DNA from: Zhenpiania hominis
GTDB lineage: Bacteria > Bacillota > Clostridia > Peptostreptococcales > Anaerovoracaceae
Direction: 5' to 3'
DNA: 49,939 bases
Assembly (NCBI RefSeq): GCF_014333425.1
Contig: NZ_JACRYT010000025.1
Coordinates: forward strand, 1-49,939
Shown: piece by piece, positions 1 to 6,178 of the stretch
Layout: each line of letters opens with the position of its first letter
Position numbering within the stretch: position 1 is the first letter of the stretch
Notes under the pieces: model-generated
Databases searched by the model: none
The model's input: the letters and a program-made list of their open reading frames with translations, nothing else
What the model was told of the DNA's origin: nothing
Translations under genes and position numbers: made by a program

Positions 1-43
1 GGACAATCTTCTTTTTAAACTCTGGTGTGTAATTTTGTGGCAT
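1..43 (-). mobile_element. IS3-type transposase orfA, 5' end only (cut by window edge)
   Basis: The minus strand has an ATG at 43 with an upstream AGAGGT ribosome site. The 14 codons that fit in the window read MPQNYTPEFKKKIV, which is the typical opening of IS3-family OrfA (an HTH protein that acts with OrfB in transposition). The rest lies beyond the left edge. It sits 26 bases downstream of the EamA transporter stop, so an insertion sequence probably landed directly behind that gene. The family call rests on 14 residues only. Confidence 0.55.
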
Positions 44-69
44 GATAAGAACCTCTTTTCTCATTGTTT

Positions 70-1056
70 TTAGTATATCTTATTAGCCACTTCCGTTACA
101 ACTTTATTATAGCACTTCAAGTCTTTTTTCTTTCGGGGCGGCGCTACGGCGATAAAAATTGCCACAAACATAAGGATACAGCCGATAATCATCCGTCCGC
201 TGAATACCTCTCCCGCCAAAGCGATCGCGAAAAATGTACCAAAGACCGTTTCCGAAGAAAGAAGAATCGCTACATAGTTAGGCGGAGCGATGCTCTGGCA
301 CCGGTTCTGTAAGAGAAACGCGAAGGTAGAATTAAAGGAAATCAGATAAATAAGACCCGCTAACGGAACAAGACCTATGTCGACAAGACTTTCCGGTTCC
401 CCGAATATCAGAGCGGTCAGCACGGAAAAGACCGCAGCTGAGGCGATTTCAACAAAGGTAAACAGATTCGCATCCATGTTTTTCATAAAAACGCCCAGCA
501 GGATCACCTCGATTGAAAAGGCCACCGCGAAAAGGAAGGTCAGGAAGTCTCCCCATCCGATGGTCAGGTCATCTTTTAAGGTAAGCAGGGAAATTCCCAG
601 CAGGGCGATCACCGCCGCGGCAATAATTTTCTTGGGAGGACGGATCCTCAGAATCAGCCAGGAAAGCAGCGGCACCATAACCGTATACAGGGAAATGATA
701 AAGCTTTGTTTTCCCGGCGTCGTATACTGGAGACCAATGGTCTGTAACGTATTTCCCAGAAATACCAGGAATCCTACAAGGGACCCTCCAAGAATCATTT
801 TCACATTCATCAGTCGGAATTTTTTCACGCAGAAGCAGGCCATCAGAATCGTCGCGCCTACATAGCGGTATGCGGTGATATTCAGCGGCTCCATTCCCTG
901 AAGAGCGAATTTTCCCGCTACAAAGCCGCCTCCCCAGAACAGGGCGACAAAGAGCAGACCGATATTAGCCATAATGACCGTTTTCCTCTGTTTTCTTTCC
1001 TGATCAATATCCACTGTTCCTTTCGCCGGCGTACCGCGTTTCTGTTCATCTGTCAT
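70..1056 (-). CDS. EamA/DMT-family transporter
   Basis: A 328-residue membrane protein of the drug/metabolite transporter superfamily (two EamA repeats, about ten membrane segments). Residues 30-50 hold the FVALFWGGGFVAGK opening typical of EamA proteins, and the second repeat begins near residue 165 (TIGWGDFLTFLFAVAFS). The usual role is export of amino acids, metabolites or drugs; the substrate cannot be read from sequence. The start is supported by GGAGGG seven bases upstream. The C-terminal tail after a run of lysines (about 312-328) is unlike the core and ends beside an IS, so it could be an altered end. It appears monocistronic with its own promoter. Confidence 0.85.
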   Translation of the reverse strand: MTDEQKRGTPAKGTVDIDQERKQRKTVIMANIGLLFVALFWGGGFVAGKFALQGMEPLNITAYRYVGATILMACFCVKKFRLMNVKMILGGSLVGFLVFLGNTLQTIGLQYTTPGKQSFIISLYTVMVPLLSWLILRIRPPKKIIAAAVIALLGISLLTLKDDLTIGWGDFLTFLFAVAFSIEVILLGVFMKNMDANLFTFVEIASAAVFSVLTALIFGEPESLVDIGLVPLAGLIYLISFNSTFAFLLQNRCQSIAPPNYVAILLSSETVFGTFFAIALAGEVFSGRMIIGCILMFVAIFIAVAPPRKKKDLKCYNKVVTEVANKIY

Positions 1057-1093
1057 AATCCGCCCTCCTTCCTGCCGCAGTCAGACTGCTTTT

Positions 1094-1122
1094 ATTTTAT
1101 CGCATTTTCAGGAAGCGGACAA
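1094..1122 (-). promoter_or_regulatory. Sigma-A-type promoter of the EamA gene
   Basis: On the minus strand TTGTCC (1117-1122) and TAAAAT (1094-1099) are separated by 17 bases, about 40 bases upstream of the EamA start codon. Prediction by motif and spacing only. Confidence 0.5.
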
Positions 1123-1200
1123 TATCCATTTCCGGTATTCTCAGGGGAAGCAGATGGAAATGGAATTCCTTCCGGTTCGGGAAGGCACAGCGGAAAAGCT

Positions 1201-1369
1201 GAATTGTATCCCAGCTACTGCAGAACGGCTTTGTGGATACAAAACTTTCCCGTTTGCGGAATCAGACTTTATAAAAATTTTGGATTTCGCTCTATTCTCG
1301 TAAAATCAATCTCTCAATCCCATAACTTTTGTATCCAACAGCCTATTTTCAAGCGCGCAGGATACAATA
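1201..1369 (+). repeat. ~170-bp intergenic repeat, copy 1
   Basis: This stretch matches the reverse complement of 5436-5605 over its whole length, with strongest identity at the ends. Each end carries an inverted box pair TTGTATCC ... GGATACAA (1204-1211 with 1235-1242, and 1329-1336 with 1360-1367), so it could fold as two hairpins around a ~90-base less conserved core. It lies between the EamA promoter and the 3' end of the anti-sigma gene. No reading frame in it looks like a gene. Its class is unknown; a MITE, a dispersed noncoding element or a nucleoid/regulatory site are all possible. Confidence 0.75.
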
Positions 1370-1401
1370 CGTGTCTCCGATCCACCGCCAACGCGCGCTC
1401 C

Positions 1402-2154
1402 TTAATGTCTATGATGGCCGCAGCCCTTTCCGTTTCCATGCCCATAGCTTTCTTCCTGATAGTCCGGATTCTGTCCGCCCTGATTTTCGGAAAGGGCGCG
1501 GATCCTGTCCCGGATTTCCCTCATGGTCATTGCCCGTACCTCCTCCAGGGTGACGGACGGGTCCAGTTCGTTCAGCGCCAGAAACGCCTGATATTTGCCG
1601 AAGGAAACGCCGGCCGCATGGGCGTGTTCCCGCTGTTTTACGCTTCCGGAGTGACAATATACGTTTTCATGTTCCGACGCGCACGACTCCATATCCCGCC
1701 GGATTTCCGCGCACTGCCTTTCATTTTCTCCAGCCAGAGTCAAAGACAGTTCTTCCTCTTCCTTCAGGCAGGCTTTGATACTCTCATCCTCCAGGATCCG
1801 ATCCAGCGCCTCCTGATAATTCAAATGTCGGATATCCAGCGATTCCGCGAGCTCCCGCCCGTCCCGGTTGTACCCTTTTACTTCAATAACCCGATCAAAT
1901 CGGTTCACCTCTATCTCCAGAGATGGATTTACATCGACGCTGATAAAGGCCGTGGGGGTGAAATACAGATAGTACCCTCCTGCCAGGAAAGCACATACAA
2001 AGCAGGCCGCGGCGGCAAGCATACTCCACCTGCGCAGAAGCTTTCTTTTTTCTTTTTTTTCTGCCATCCGATCGAAAACATACTGGCGGGTATTAGCTTT
2101 CAGGTGTTCTTCCGCGTGAATCGGTTCCAGAGCGGCTTTTATTTTATTCTTCAA
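1402..2154 (-). CDS. RsgI-like anti-sigma factor (membrane)
   Basis: A 250-residue single-pass protein: cytoplasmic N-terminus (1-42), membrane segment about 43-65, extracellular remainder. Just outside the membrane is the motif VDVNPSLEIEVNR (73-85), the hallmark of the RsgI N-terminal anti-sigma family. It should hold the partner ECF sigma factor inactive at the membrane and release it on an outside signal. Its start overlaps the sigma gene by 11 bases, consistent with coupled translation. The extreme C-terminus is rich in Gly, His and Cys (GHGNGKGCGHHRH), unlike the carbohydrate-binding tails of cellulosomal RsgI proteins. A metal-sensing role is an inference from that tail. Confidence 0.8.
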   Translation of the reverse strand: MKNKIKAALEPIHAEEHLKANTRQYVFDRMAEKKEKRKLLRRWSMLAAAACFVCAFLAGGYYLYFTPTAFISVDVNPSLEIEVNRFDRVIEVKGYNRDGRELAESLDIRHLNYQEALDRILEDESIKACLKEEEELSLTLAGENERQCAEIRRDMESCASEHENVYCHSGSVKQREHAHAAGVSFGKYQAFLALNELDPSVTLEEVRAMTMREIRDRIRALSENQGGQNPDYQEESYGHGNGKGCGHHRH

Positions 2155-2632
2155 TCTCCATCCCCCCTTCCAGCTTTTCTTTCAGCAGTTTGCGCGCCCT
2201 CGTCAGGAGCGTATATACAGAATTGACATTCTTTTTAAGAATCTGCCCGATTTCCGCCGCCGTATAGCCTTCATAATAGTGAAGGTACACGACATTTTTG
2301 TATTTTGGCGGAAGATCAAGTACCGCTTCCAGCACCTCCCTATGCTCCTCATCAAGTTCTCCCGGCTGTTCTGCCAATACGTCTAACGATACCGTCCGGC
2401 TGCGGAATACACTTTTGAGCAAGTCCCGGCAGGCATTGATCGTTACTCGGATCATCCAGGCTTTCTCGTGCTCGCCGCTTTGAAAGGCACGCGGAAAAAG
2501 GGCATATTTCAGAAAAACCGTCTGAAATATGTCCTCTGTATCCGACTCGTTCTTCAGATGTACCATGCAAATCCGCCGAACCGTATCGGCGTATCGCTCA
2601 ATGGCCTGATTGACTTCCTCTTCGCTTCGCAT
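2144..2632 (-). CDS. ECF-type RNA polymerase sigma factor
   Basis: A 162-residue sigma-70 family protein with only regions 2 and 4, the size of an ECF sigma factor. Region 2 spans about residues 8-75 (DTEDIFQTVFLKYAL is the core-binding helix). Region 4 spans about 105-155, with the HTH at GYTAAEIGQILKKNVNSVYTLLTRAR. It directs RNA polymerase to a small regulon when freed by the downstream anti-sigma factor. AAGGTG lies about eight bases before the ATG. It follows the small secreted protein gene by 30 bases, so the three genes look like one operon. The promoters it recognises are unknown. Confidence 0.88.
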   Translation of the reverse strand: MRSEEEVNQAIERYADTVRRICMVHLKNESDTEDIFQTVFLKYALFPRAFQSGEHEKAWMIRVTINACRDLLKSVFRSRTVSLDVLAEQPGELDEEHREVLEAVLDLPPKYKNVVYLHYYEGYTAAEIGQILKKNVNSVYTLLTRARKLLKEKLEGGMEIEE

Positions 2633-2662
2633 TCTCCGCTCACCTTCTGATAATCTTTGTTT

Positions 2663-2917
2663 TTATCTGCGCCAGCAGGAATGGCTTCCGTGTCCATGGC
2701 CGCACCACTGTCCGTATCCGCCCGCGCATCTGTGGCTTCCGTAATAATCACAAACCCCGTCATCGTTGGCATCCCGACAGTATCTCTGATTCCCGGACAA
2801 CGCGTCTGTCTGAACCGTCCCGTGATTGCTATGGTAATGACCTGCCGCGAAGACTGTCGCGGTTCCCAATCCAAGAATCAGCGCCACCACTAAAATTCCA
2901 AGCGTTAATTTTCTCAT
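2663..2917 (-). CDS. Small exported His/Cys-rich protein with EF-hand-like loop
   Basis: An 84-residue protein with a signal peptide (MRK start, hydrophobic 6-23, cleavage near AAG at 25). The mature part of about 60 residues has five cysteines (47, 56, 64, 72, 81), many histidines and glycines, and a D-x-N-x-D-G-x-x-D loop at 49-57 that resembles a calcium-binding EF-hand loop. The C-terminus CGHGHGSHSCWRR resembles the anti-sigma tail encoded two genes downstream. GAGGAGG lies upstream of the ATG. As the first gene of the sigma/anti-sigma operon it may be the extracellular ligand-binding component. That role is inferred; no family is recognised. Confidence 0.7.
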   Translation of the reverse strand: MRKLTLGILVVALILGLGTATVFAAGHYHSNHGTVQTDALSGNQRYCRDANDDGVCDYYGSHRCAGGYGQWCGHGHGSHSCWRR

Positions 2918-2984
2918 AATGCTTTCCTCCTCTTCCCTTAATTATCGGCTTTCATAAATAATACGATTCACATCCGGAAAATCA

Positions 2985-2996
2985 TTCATATATGAA
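2985..2996. promoter_or_regulatory. 12-bp palindrome upstream of the sigma operon
   Basis: TTCATATATGAA is a perfect palindrome 68 bases upstream of the small exported protein's start. It lies in an AT-rich stretch that must hold the operon's promoter. It could be a regulator site, but such AT palindromes also arise by chance. No clear -35/-10 pair was found for this operon. Confidence 0.25.
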
Positions 2997-3041
2997 AATT
3001 TTTTTGTTTTTTCTATCCGCCCCGTACTATTAAAAAAAGTA

Positions 3042-3070
3042 TGGACAATCGCCGGGAATGCGTTTATAAT
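3042..3070 (+). promoter_or_regulatory. Promoter of tRNA-Glu
   Basis: TGGACA (3042-3047) and TATAAT (3065-3070) are 17 bases apart, and the tRNA begins 16 bases after the -10 box. This is a typical strong housekeeping promoter for a stable RNA. Confidence 0.7.
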
Positions 3071-3085
3071 AATTATTAACGACAT

Positions 3086-3160
3086 GTCCCGTTGGTCAAG
3101 TGGTTAAGACGCCGCCCTCTCACGGCGGCAACAGGGGTTCGACTCCCCTACGGGATACCA
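3086..3160 (+). tRNA. tRNA-Glu (anticodon CTC)
   Basis: A complete cloverleaf with encoded CCA. The acceptor stem GTCCCGT pairs with ACGGGAT (one G-T pair). The anticodon stem CCGCC/GGCGG encloses loop CTCTCAC with CTC at positions 34-36, and the T arm is GGGGTTCGACTCCCC. CTC decodes GAG. It is the only RNA in this transcript and is followed directly by an intrinsic terminator. Confidence 0.95.
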
Positions 3161-3164
3161 ACAG

Positions 3165-3196
3165 CCCTGAAATTTTAATGTTTCAGGGTTTTTTAT
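3165..3196 (+). terminator. Intrinsic terminator of tRNA-Glu
   Basis: A perfect 8-bp stem CCCTGAAA/TTTCAGGG with an 8-base loop is followed by six T's, starting five bases after the tRNA CCA end. Confidence 0.85.
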
Positions 3197-3288
3197 TTTC
3201 TTGTGACTGCATATATCCTTACTATAACGTGTCAGGAACAGAATGCTTTAACGGTTCATGGGATCTGTGTGAGAAAAACAGCGCGCCC

Positions 3289-3322
3289 GTCCCAAACTGG
3301 TCTGATTTTCAGAATTTGGGAC
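3289..3322 (-). terminator. Hairpin behind the MATE operon, possible terminator
   Basis: GTCCCAAA/TTTGGGAC forms an 8-bp stem with an extra CTG/CAG pairing inside, about 33 bases downstream of the small membrane protein's stop on the minus strand. The nearest T-run on that strand starts only about ten bases after the stem, so it is not a classic terminator. Confidence 0.35.
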
Positions 3323-3354
3323 GAATCTTTCCTGTTTGCGCGCCCTGAAATCCG

Positions 3355-3846
3355 CTAACCTGCCCGGATCGCCCTGCATCTCCGCTTCAGCCGTCCCCTG
3401 CACAGATTCCCCTCGCAGTTTCCGCATCTCAGGCTCCAGCCGTAAATTCCTCCGATAAACAGCAGCGACGTACACATCATCATGGAATCCCAGTTAAAAA
3501 TACGGCAGGTAGTACAGCACCTGGTATGCATCATCAATCGGAAGGGACAGAAATACAGGACGCAAACCATATCGGAAAGAAAATAAAACAGCGTCAGCAG
3601 CATGAGTTCCGGTACTCCGATAATCCCTTGCCTGTAAAGTACGAAAAAAATCAGATTAAACCCGATCCATACAGCCGCGACAAGCAGAGTGGAACAGTCC
3701 GCCGCGCGGTAACGACCGGCAAACAGCTTTTGCGCTCCCAGGCTGAGCCTTCCGGAAGGGAAAAACTTTTTCAGGATATCCAGAAACACGCCTGCCAAAA
3801 ACAGCAGAAGACGAACAAGCAGCTGTTTGCGATAATAAGATCCCAT
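3355..3846 (-). CDS. Small cysteine-rich membrane protein, unknown function
   Basis: A 163-residue protein with about three hydrophobic segments (near 8-25, 53-72 and 80-100) and a further one near 123-137. Its C-terminus is rich in Cys and Arg (CGNCEGNLCRGRLKRRCR), and further Cys cluster at about 94-115 (CPF, CCTTC). I do not recognise a family. It starts 12 bases after the MATE exporter stop and is very likely cotranscribed with it, so it may assist export or be a passenger. The cysteine pairs could bind metal, but this is speculation. Confidence 0.6.
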   Translation of the reverse strand: MGSYYRKQLLVRLLLFLAGVFLDILKKFFPSGRLSLGAQKLFAGRYRAADCSTLLVAAVWIGFNLIFFVLYRQGIIGVPELMLLTLFYFLSDMVCVLYFCPFRLMMHTRCCTTCRIFNWDSMMMCTSLLFIGGIYGWSLRCGNCEGNLCRGRLKRRCRAIRAG

Positions 3847-3858
3847 TTTCGTTTCTCC

Positions 3859-5241
3859 TTACTCGATCCTATCGCATTCCATCTGTTTTTTCAACCGTTT
3901 CCAGACAGTCTGGTATAAAACAACCGCCGCCATGGAAGCTGTAACTTCCGCGATGGGAAAGGTAATCCAGACGCCGGTCAGTCCAAGGCCGGCCCGTACC
4001 AGGAGAAACGCCAGCGGCGGTATAATCATCATCTGCCGCAGAAGAGATATAATCAAAGAATGTCCGCCCATGCCCAGGGCTTCAAAAGCGCCGGCGATAA
4101 TCACGCCCAGCGCGGAAAAGATAAATCCCACGCATATAATGCGGAAGGCCCGCACACCCATATCCAGCATTTCTTCCGTCCCTCCGAACATCAGCAGAAT
4201 CCACTTTCCGCCTGCCAAAAACAATATGGTTCCCACCGCCATAATCGCTGCCGTCACGGCAATCGAGCAGTGAAGGGTGCGCTGCATCCTCTTGTAATTC
4301 CGAGCGCCATAGTTGTAGCTGATAATCGGCCGCATCCCCTGAATCAGCCCGTTGGATGGCATGTAGACAAAGGTCTGCAGCTTGAAATAAATGCCGAAAA
4401 CCGCCACCGCCAGCTGAGAGAGCCCCGCCAGGATTCCATTCAGCAGCCCCACGAGAATCGACGGCATTGACATGATCATCCCCGACGGGATTGCGACCCC
4501 ATACAGACGTTTTACCATTGAGCCGTTCCAGCGGAACCCTTTCAGACGGATATGGACGCCGCAATCCCGCTTTACATATAGTATAATCGCCAGGGAGCAG
4601 GCACAGCACTGCCCGATTACCGTCGCGATAGCCGCTCCCTTTACTCCCAGAGCCGGCGCTCCCAGCAGTCCGAAAATCAGAATCGGGTCCAGAATAATAT
4701 TGACCACCGCGCCTACAATCTGCATGATCATCGGCATCAGCATCCGGCCGGTGGCCTGGAAGATTTTCTCAATCAGAATATGAACCAGGCTGGCCCCCGA
4801 CAGGCAGATGACAACGTAACTGTAGTCGCATCCCATTTCCAGTATATCCGCTGAATCCGTAAACATCCCTACAAACCAGCGGGAGCCGAACAATCCCAGA
4901 ATGATAAAAAACAGGATGTGAAAAAAGGTAAGTACCAGCCCGTGGGAAGCGGCTTCGTCCACCTCTCTCTGATTTTTTTCGCCCATGCTCCTGGCAATGC
5001 TGGCGTTCACTCCCACGCCCGTTCCTACCGCCACCGCAAGAACCAGGTTCTGCAGCGGAAAAACCAGGGAAACCGCAGTCAGCGCCTCCTGGCTCAGCCT
5101 GCCCACAAACAGACTGTCCACAATATTATATAAAGACTGAATCAGCATGGAAACCATCGCCGGAACAGACATGGACATCAAAAGCGGCATGATCGGCTTT
5201 GTTCCCATAGGATTTTCATGGTTCCTTTCACTTTGTGACAT
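3859..5241 (-). CDS. MATE-family multidrug/sodium antiporter
   Basis: A 460-residue, 12-segment MATE exporter. Two homologous halves are visible: N-terminal LLMSMSVPAMVSMLIQSLYNIVDSLFVGRL, and the second half beginning near KRLYGVAIPSGMIMSMPSILVGLLNG. MATE proteins expel cationic drugs or metabolites in exchange for sodium or protons. The frame is open further upstream, but the ATG at 5241 is chosen because AGGAGGAG lies six bases before it and the extra 51 residues run through the leader hairpin and promoter. The small membrane protein gene follows in the same operon. Expression is probably controlled by the leader. Confidence 0.9.
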   Translation of the reverse strand: MSQSERNHENPMGTKPIMPLLMSMSVPAMVSMLIQSLYNIVDSLFVGRLSQEALTAVSLVFPLQNLVLAVAVGTGVGVNASIARSMGEKNQREVDEAASHGLVLTFFHILFFIILGLFGSRWFVGMFTDSADILEMGCDYSYVVICLSGASLVHILIEKIFQATGRMLMPMIMQIVGAVVNIILDPILIFGLLGAPALGVKGAAIATVIGQCCACSLAIILYVKRDCGVHIRLKGFRWNGSMVKRLYGVAIPSGMIMSMPSILVGLLNGILAGLSQLAVAVFGIYFKLQTFVYMPSNGLIQGMRPIISYNYGARNYKRMQRTLHCSIAVTAAIMAVGTILFLAGGKWILLMFGGTEEMLDMGVRAFRIICVGFIFSALGVIIAGAFEALGMGGHSLIISLLRQMMIIPPLAFLLVRAGLGLTGVWITFPIAEVTASMAAVVLYQTVWKRLKKQMECDRIE

Positions 5242-5297
5242 AAAACTCCTCCTCATCTTTTTTGGAAGCCCGATCCCGCTGACCGGCCTCCCACATG

Positions 5298-5350
5298 AAA
5301 AAAAGCTACAGACTTCCTGTTTATGCTCAGAAACAGGAAAATCTATAGCC
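5298..5350 (-). terminator. Terminator hairpin inside the MATE mRNA leader (attenuator candidate)
   Basis: On the minus strand the arm GGCTATAGATTTTCCTGTTT pairs imperfectly with AAACAGGAAGTCTGTAGC and is followed by seven T's. It lies about 8-60 bases after the predicted start site and about 57 bases before the MATE start codon, that is, between promoter and gene. Such placement implies premature termination unless something blocks the hairpin. No known riboswitch class is recognised in the very short region before it, and no clear leader peptide is seen on this strand. Confidence 0.65.
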
Positions 5351-5365
5351 TTTTCAAGCTGTTTT

Positions 5366-5394
5366 ATCGTAGCACAGGCAGAAGGCAGTGTCAA
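5366..5394 (-). promoter_or_regulatory. Strong promoter of the MATE operon
   Basis: On the minus strand TTGACA (5389-5394) and TACGAT (5366-5371) are exactly 17 bases apart. A transcript starting near 5358 would run straight into the leader terminator. Confidence 0.7.
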
Positions 5395-5435
5395 TATAAA
5401 AAACGGAAAAGTTCCCTGCCTGTCGGAGCCAGGCG

Positions 5436-5605
5436 CATTGTATCCTCTATGGTCGAAAATAGGCCGTTGGATACAAAAGTTGTGGGTTTGAAGGCCTGCT
5501 TTTTCAAAAATCGGTCGAAATCAGAGGTTTCTCAAAAAAGCGTTTCCGCAAACCGGAAAGTTTTGTATCCACAAGGCCGTTTTGAAAGGCAGGGGATACA
5601 ATTCC
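5436..5605 (-). repeat. ~170-bp intergenic repeat, copy 2 (inverted)
   Basis: Reverse-complement partner of 1201-1369, with the same four GTATCC/GGATAC boxes and the same conserved blocks (GTGGATACAAAACTTT near one end, ACTTTTGTATCCAAC near the other). The central ~60 bases differ more. It fills the space between the MATE promoter and the MarR promoter. With copy 1 it brackets 4.1 kb holding the sigma operon, tRNA-Glu and the MATE operon. Confidence 0.75.
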
Positions 5606-5654
5606 AGGAACCACAACTTCCGCTTCCTTCCCGATCGCTTCGGAAAACAACCTC

Positions 5655-5718
5655 TTGACAAAAAGACAGGTACCTTACTATAATAAATAACAGAGGCAAA
5701 TAATAAGGTGCCTTATTA
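5655..5718 (+). promoter_or_regulatory. MarR/MFS operon promoter with two operator sites
   Basis: TTGACA (5655-5660) and TATAAT (5679-5684) are 18 bases apart. A perfect 18-bp palindrome TAATAAGGTGCCTTATTA lies at 5701-5718, and a related site AGGTACCTTACTA (about 5668-5680) sits inside the promoter spacer. Their placement fits autorepression by the MarR protein encoded directly downstream. Confidence 0.7.
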
Positions 5719-5737
5719 AAAGAAAGGAGTCACTGTC

Positions 5738-6178
5738 TTGAATTTTACAGATCGGGAAATTGTTTCTCTCTTTTTTAACGTAGCCAGGCTCAGCCGGAAT
5801 ATCCCCGGTACCAAAGGAAACGATCTGCTTCCTTTTATCGGACAATACCGCTGTCTCCTGCTGCTGGAAAATTCCGGCCCCATAAACCAAAAAGGACTCG
5901 CGGACGCGCTGCAAATCCGTCCGGCTTCTCTCGGAGAACTACTGATCAAGCTGGAGGAAAAGGGACTCATCCGGCGCACGCCCTCGGAAAAGGATCGGCG
6001 CAGCCTGATTGTCTCTCTGACCGATAGCGGCAAAGAACAGCTGCGGGGCTTTCACCGGCAGAGAGAACAGGCGTACTGCGATATGCTGACGGCTCTGTCC
6101 GCGGAGGAAAAGGAGCAGTTTTATCAGATTCTCTCTAAAATTCAGGACTATTATCTGCAAAAGGAACAACATGACTGA
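5738..6178 (+). CDS. MarR-family transcriptional regulator
   Basis: A 146-residue winged-helix protein. The DNA-binding core (about 35-100) reads LENSGPINQKGLADALQIRPASLGELLIKLEEKGLIRRTPSEKDRRSLIVSLTDSG, with the D-x-R-S-x wing typical of MarR. Flanking helices should form the dimer. The start is TTG, set by AAAGGAG eight bases upstream. It overlaps the MFS exporter gene by eight bases, so the regulator and its likely target are cotranscribed. It should repress the operon until a drug or phenolic ligand binds. The palindromes at 5668-5718 are its probable sites. Confidence 0.88.
   Translation: MNFTDREIVSLFFNVARLSRNIPGTKGNDLLPFIGQYRCLLLLENSGPINQKGLADALQIRPASLGELLIKLEEKGLIRRTPSEKDRRSLIVSLTDSGKEQLRGFHRQREQAYCDMLTALSAEEKEQFYQILSKIQDYYLQKEQHD

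Noticed and set aside
1204..2226. 340-codon open frame on the plus strand
   Set aside because: It runs through the inverted repeat and then antisense to the anti-sigma and sigma genes. The minus-strand genes have clear domains and ribosome sites.
5296..5349. Plus-strand 17-codon peptide frame within the MATE leader hairpin
   Set aside because: It lies on the strand opposite to the promoter and lacks a ribosome site; the frame follows from the stem sequence.
5242..5394. 51-residue N-terminal extension of the MATE exporter
   Set aside because: It reads through the promoter and the leader hairpin, and the ATG at 5241 has a strong ribosome site.
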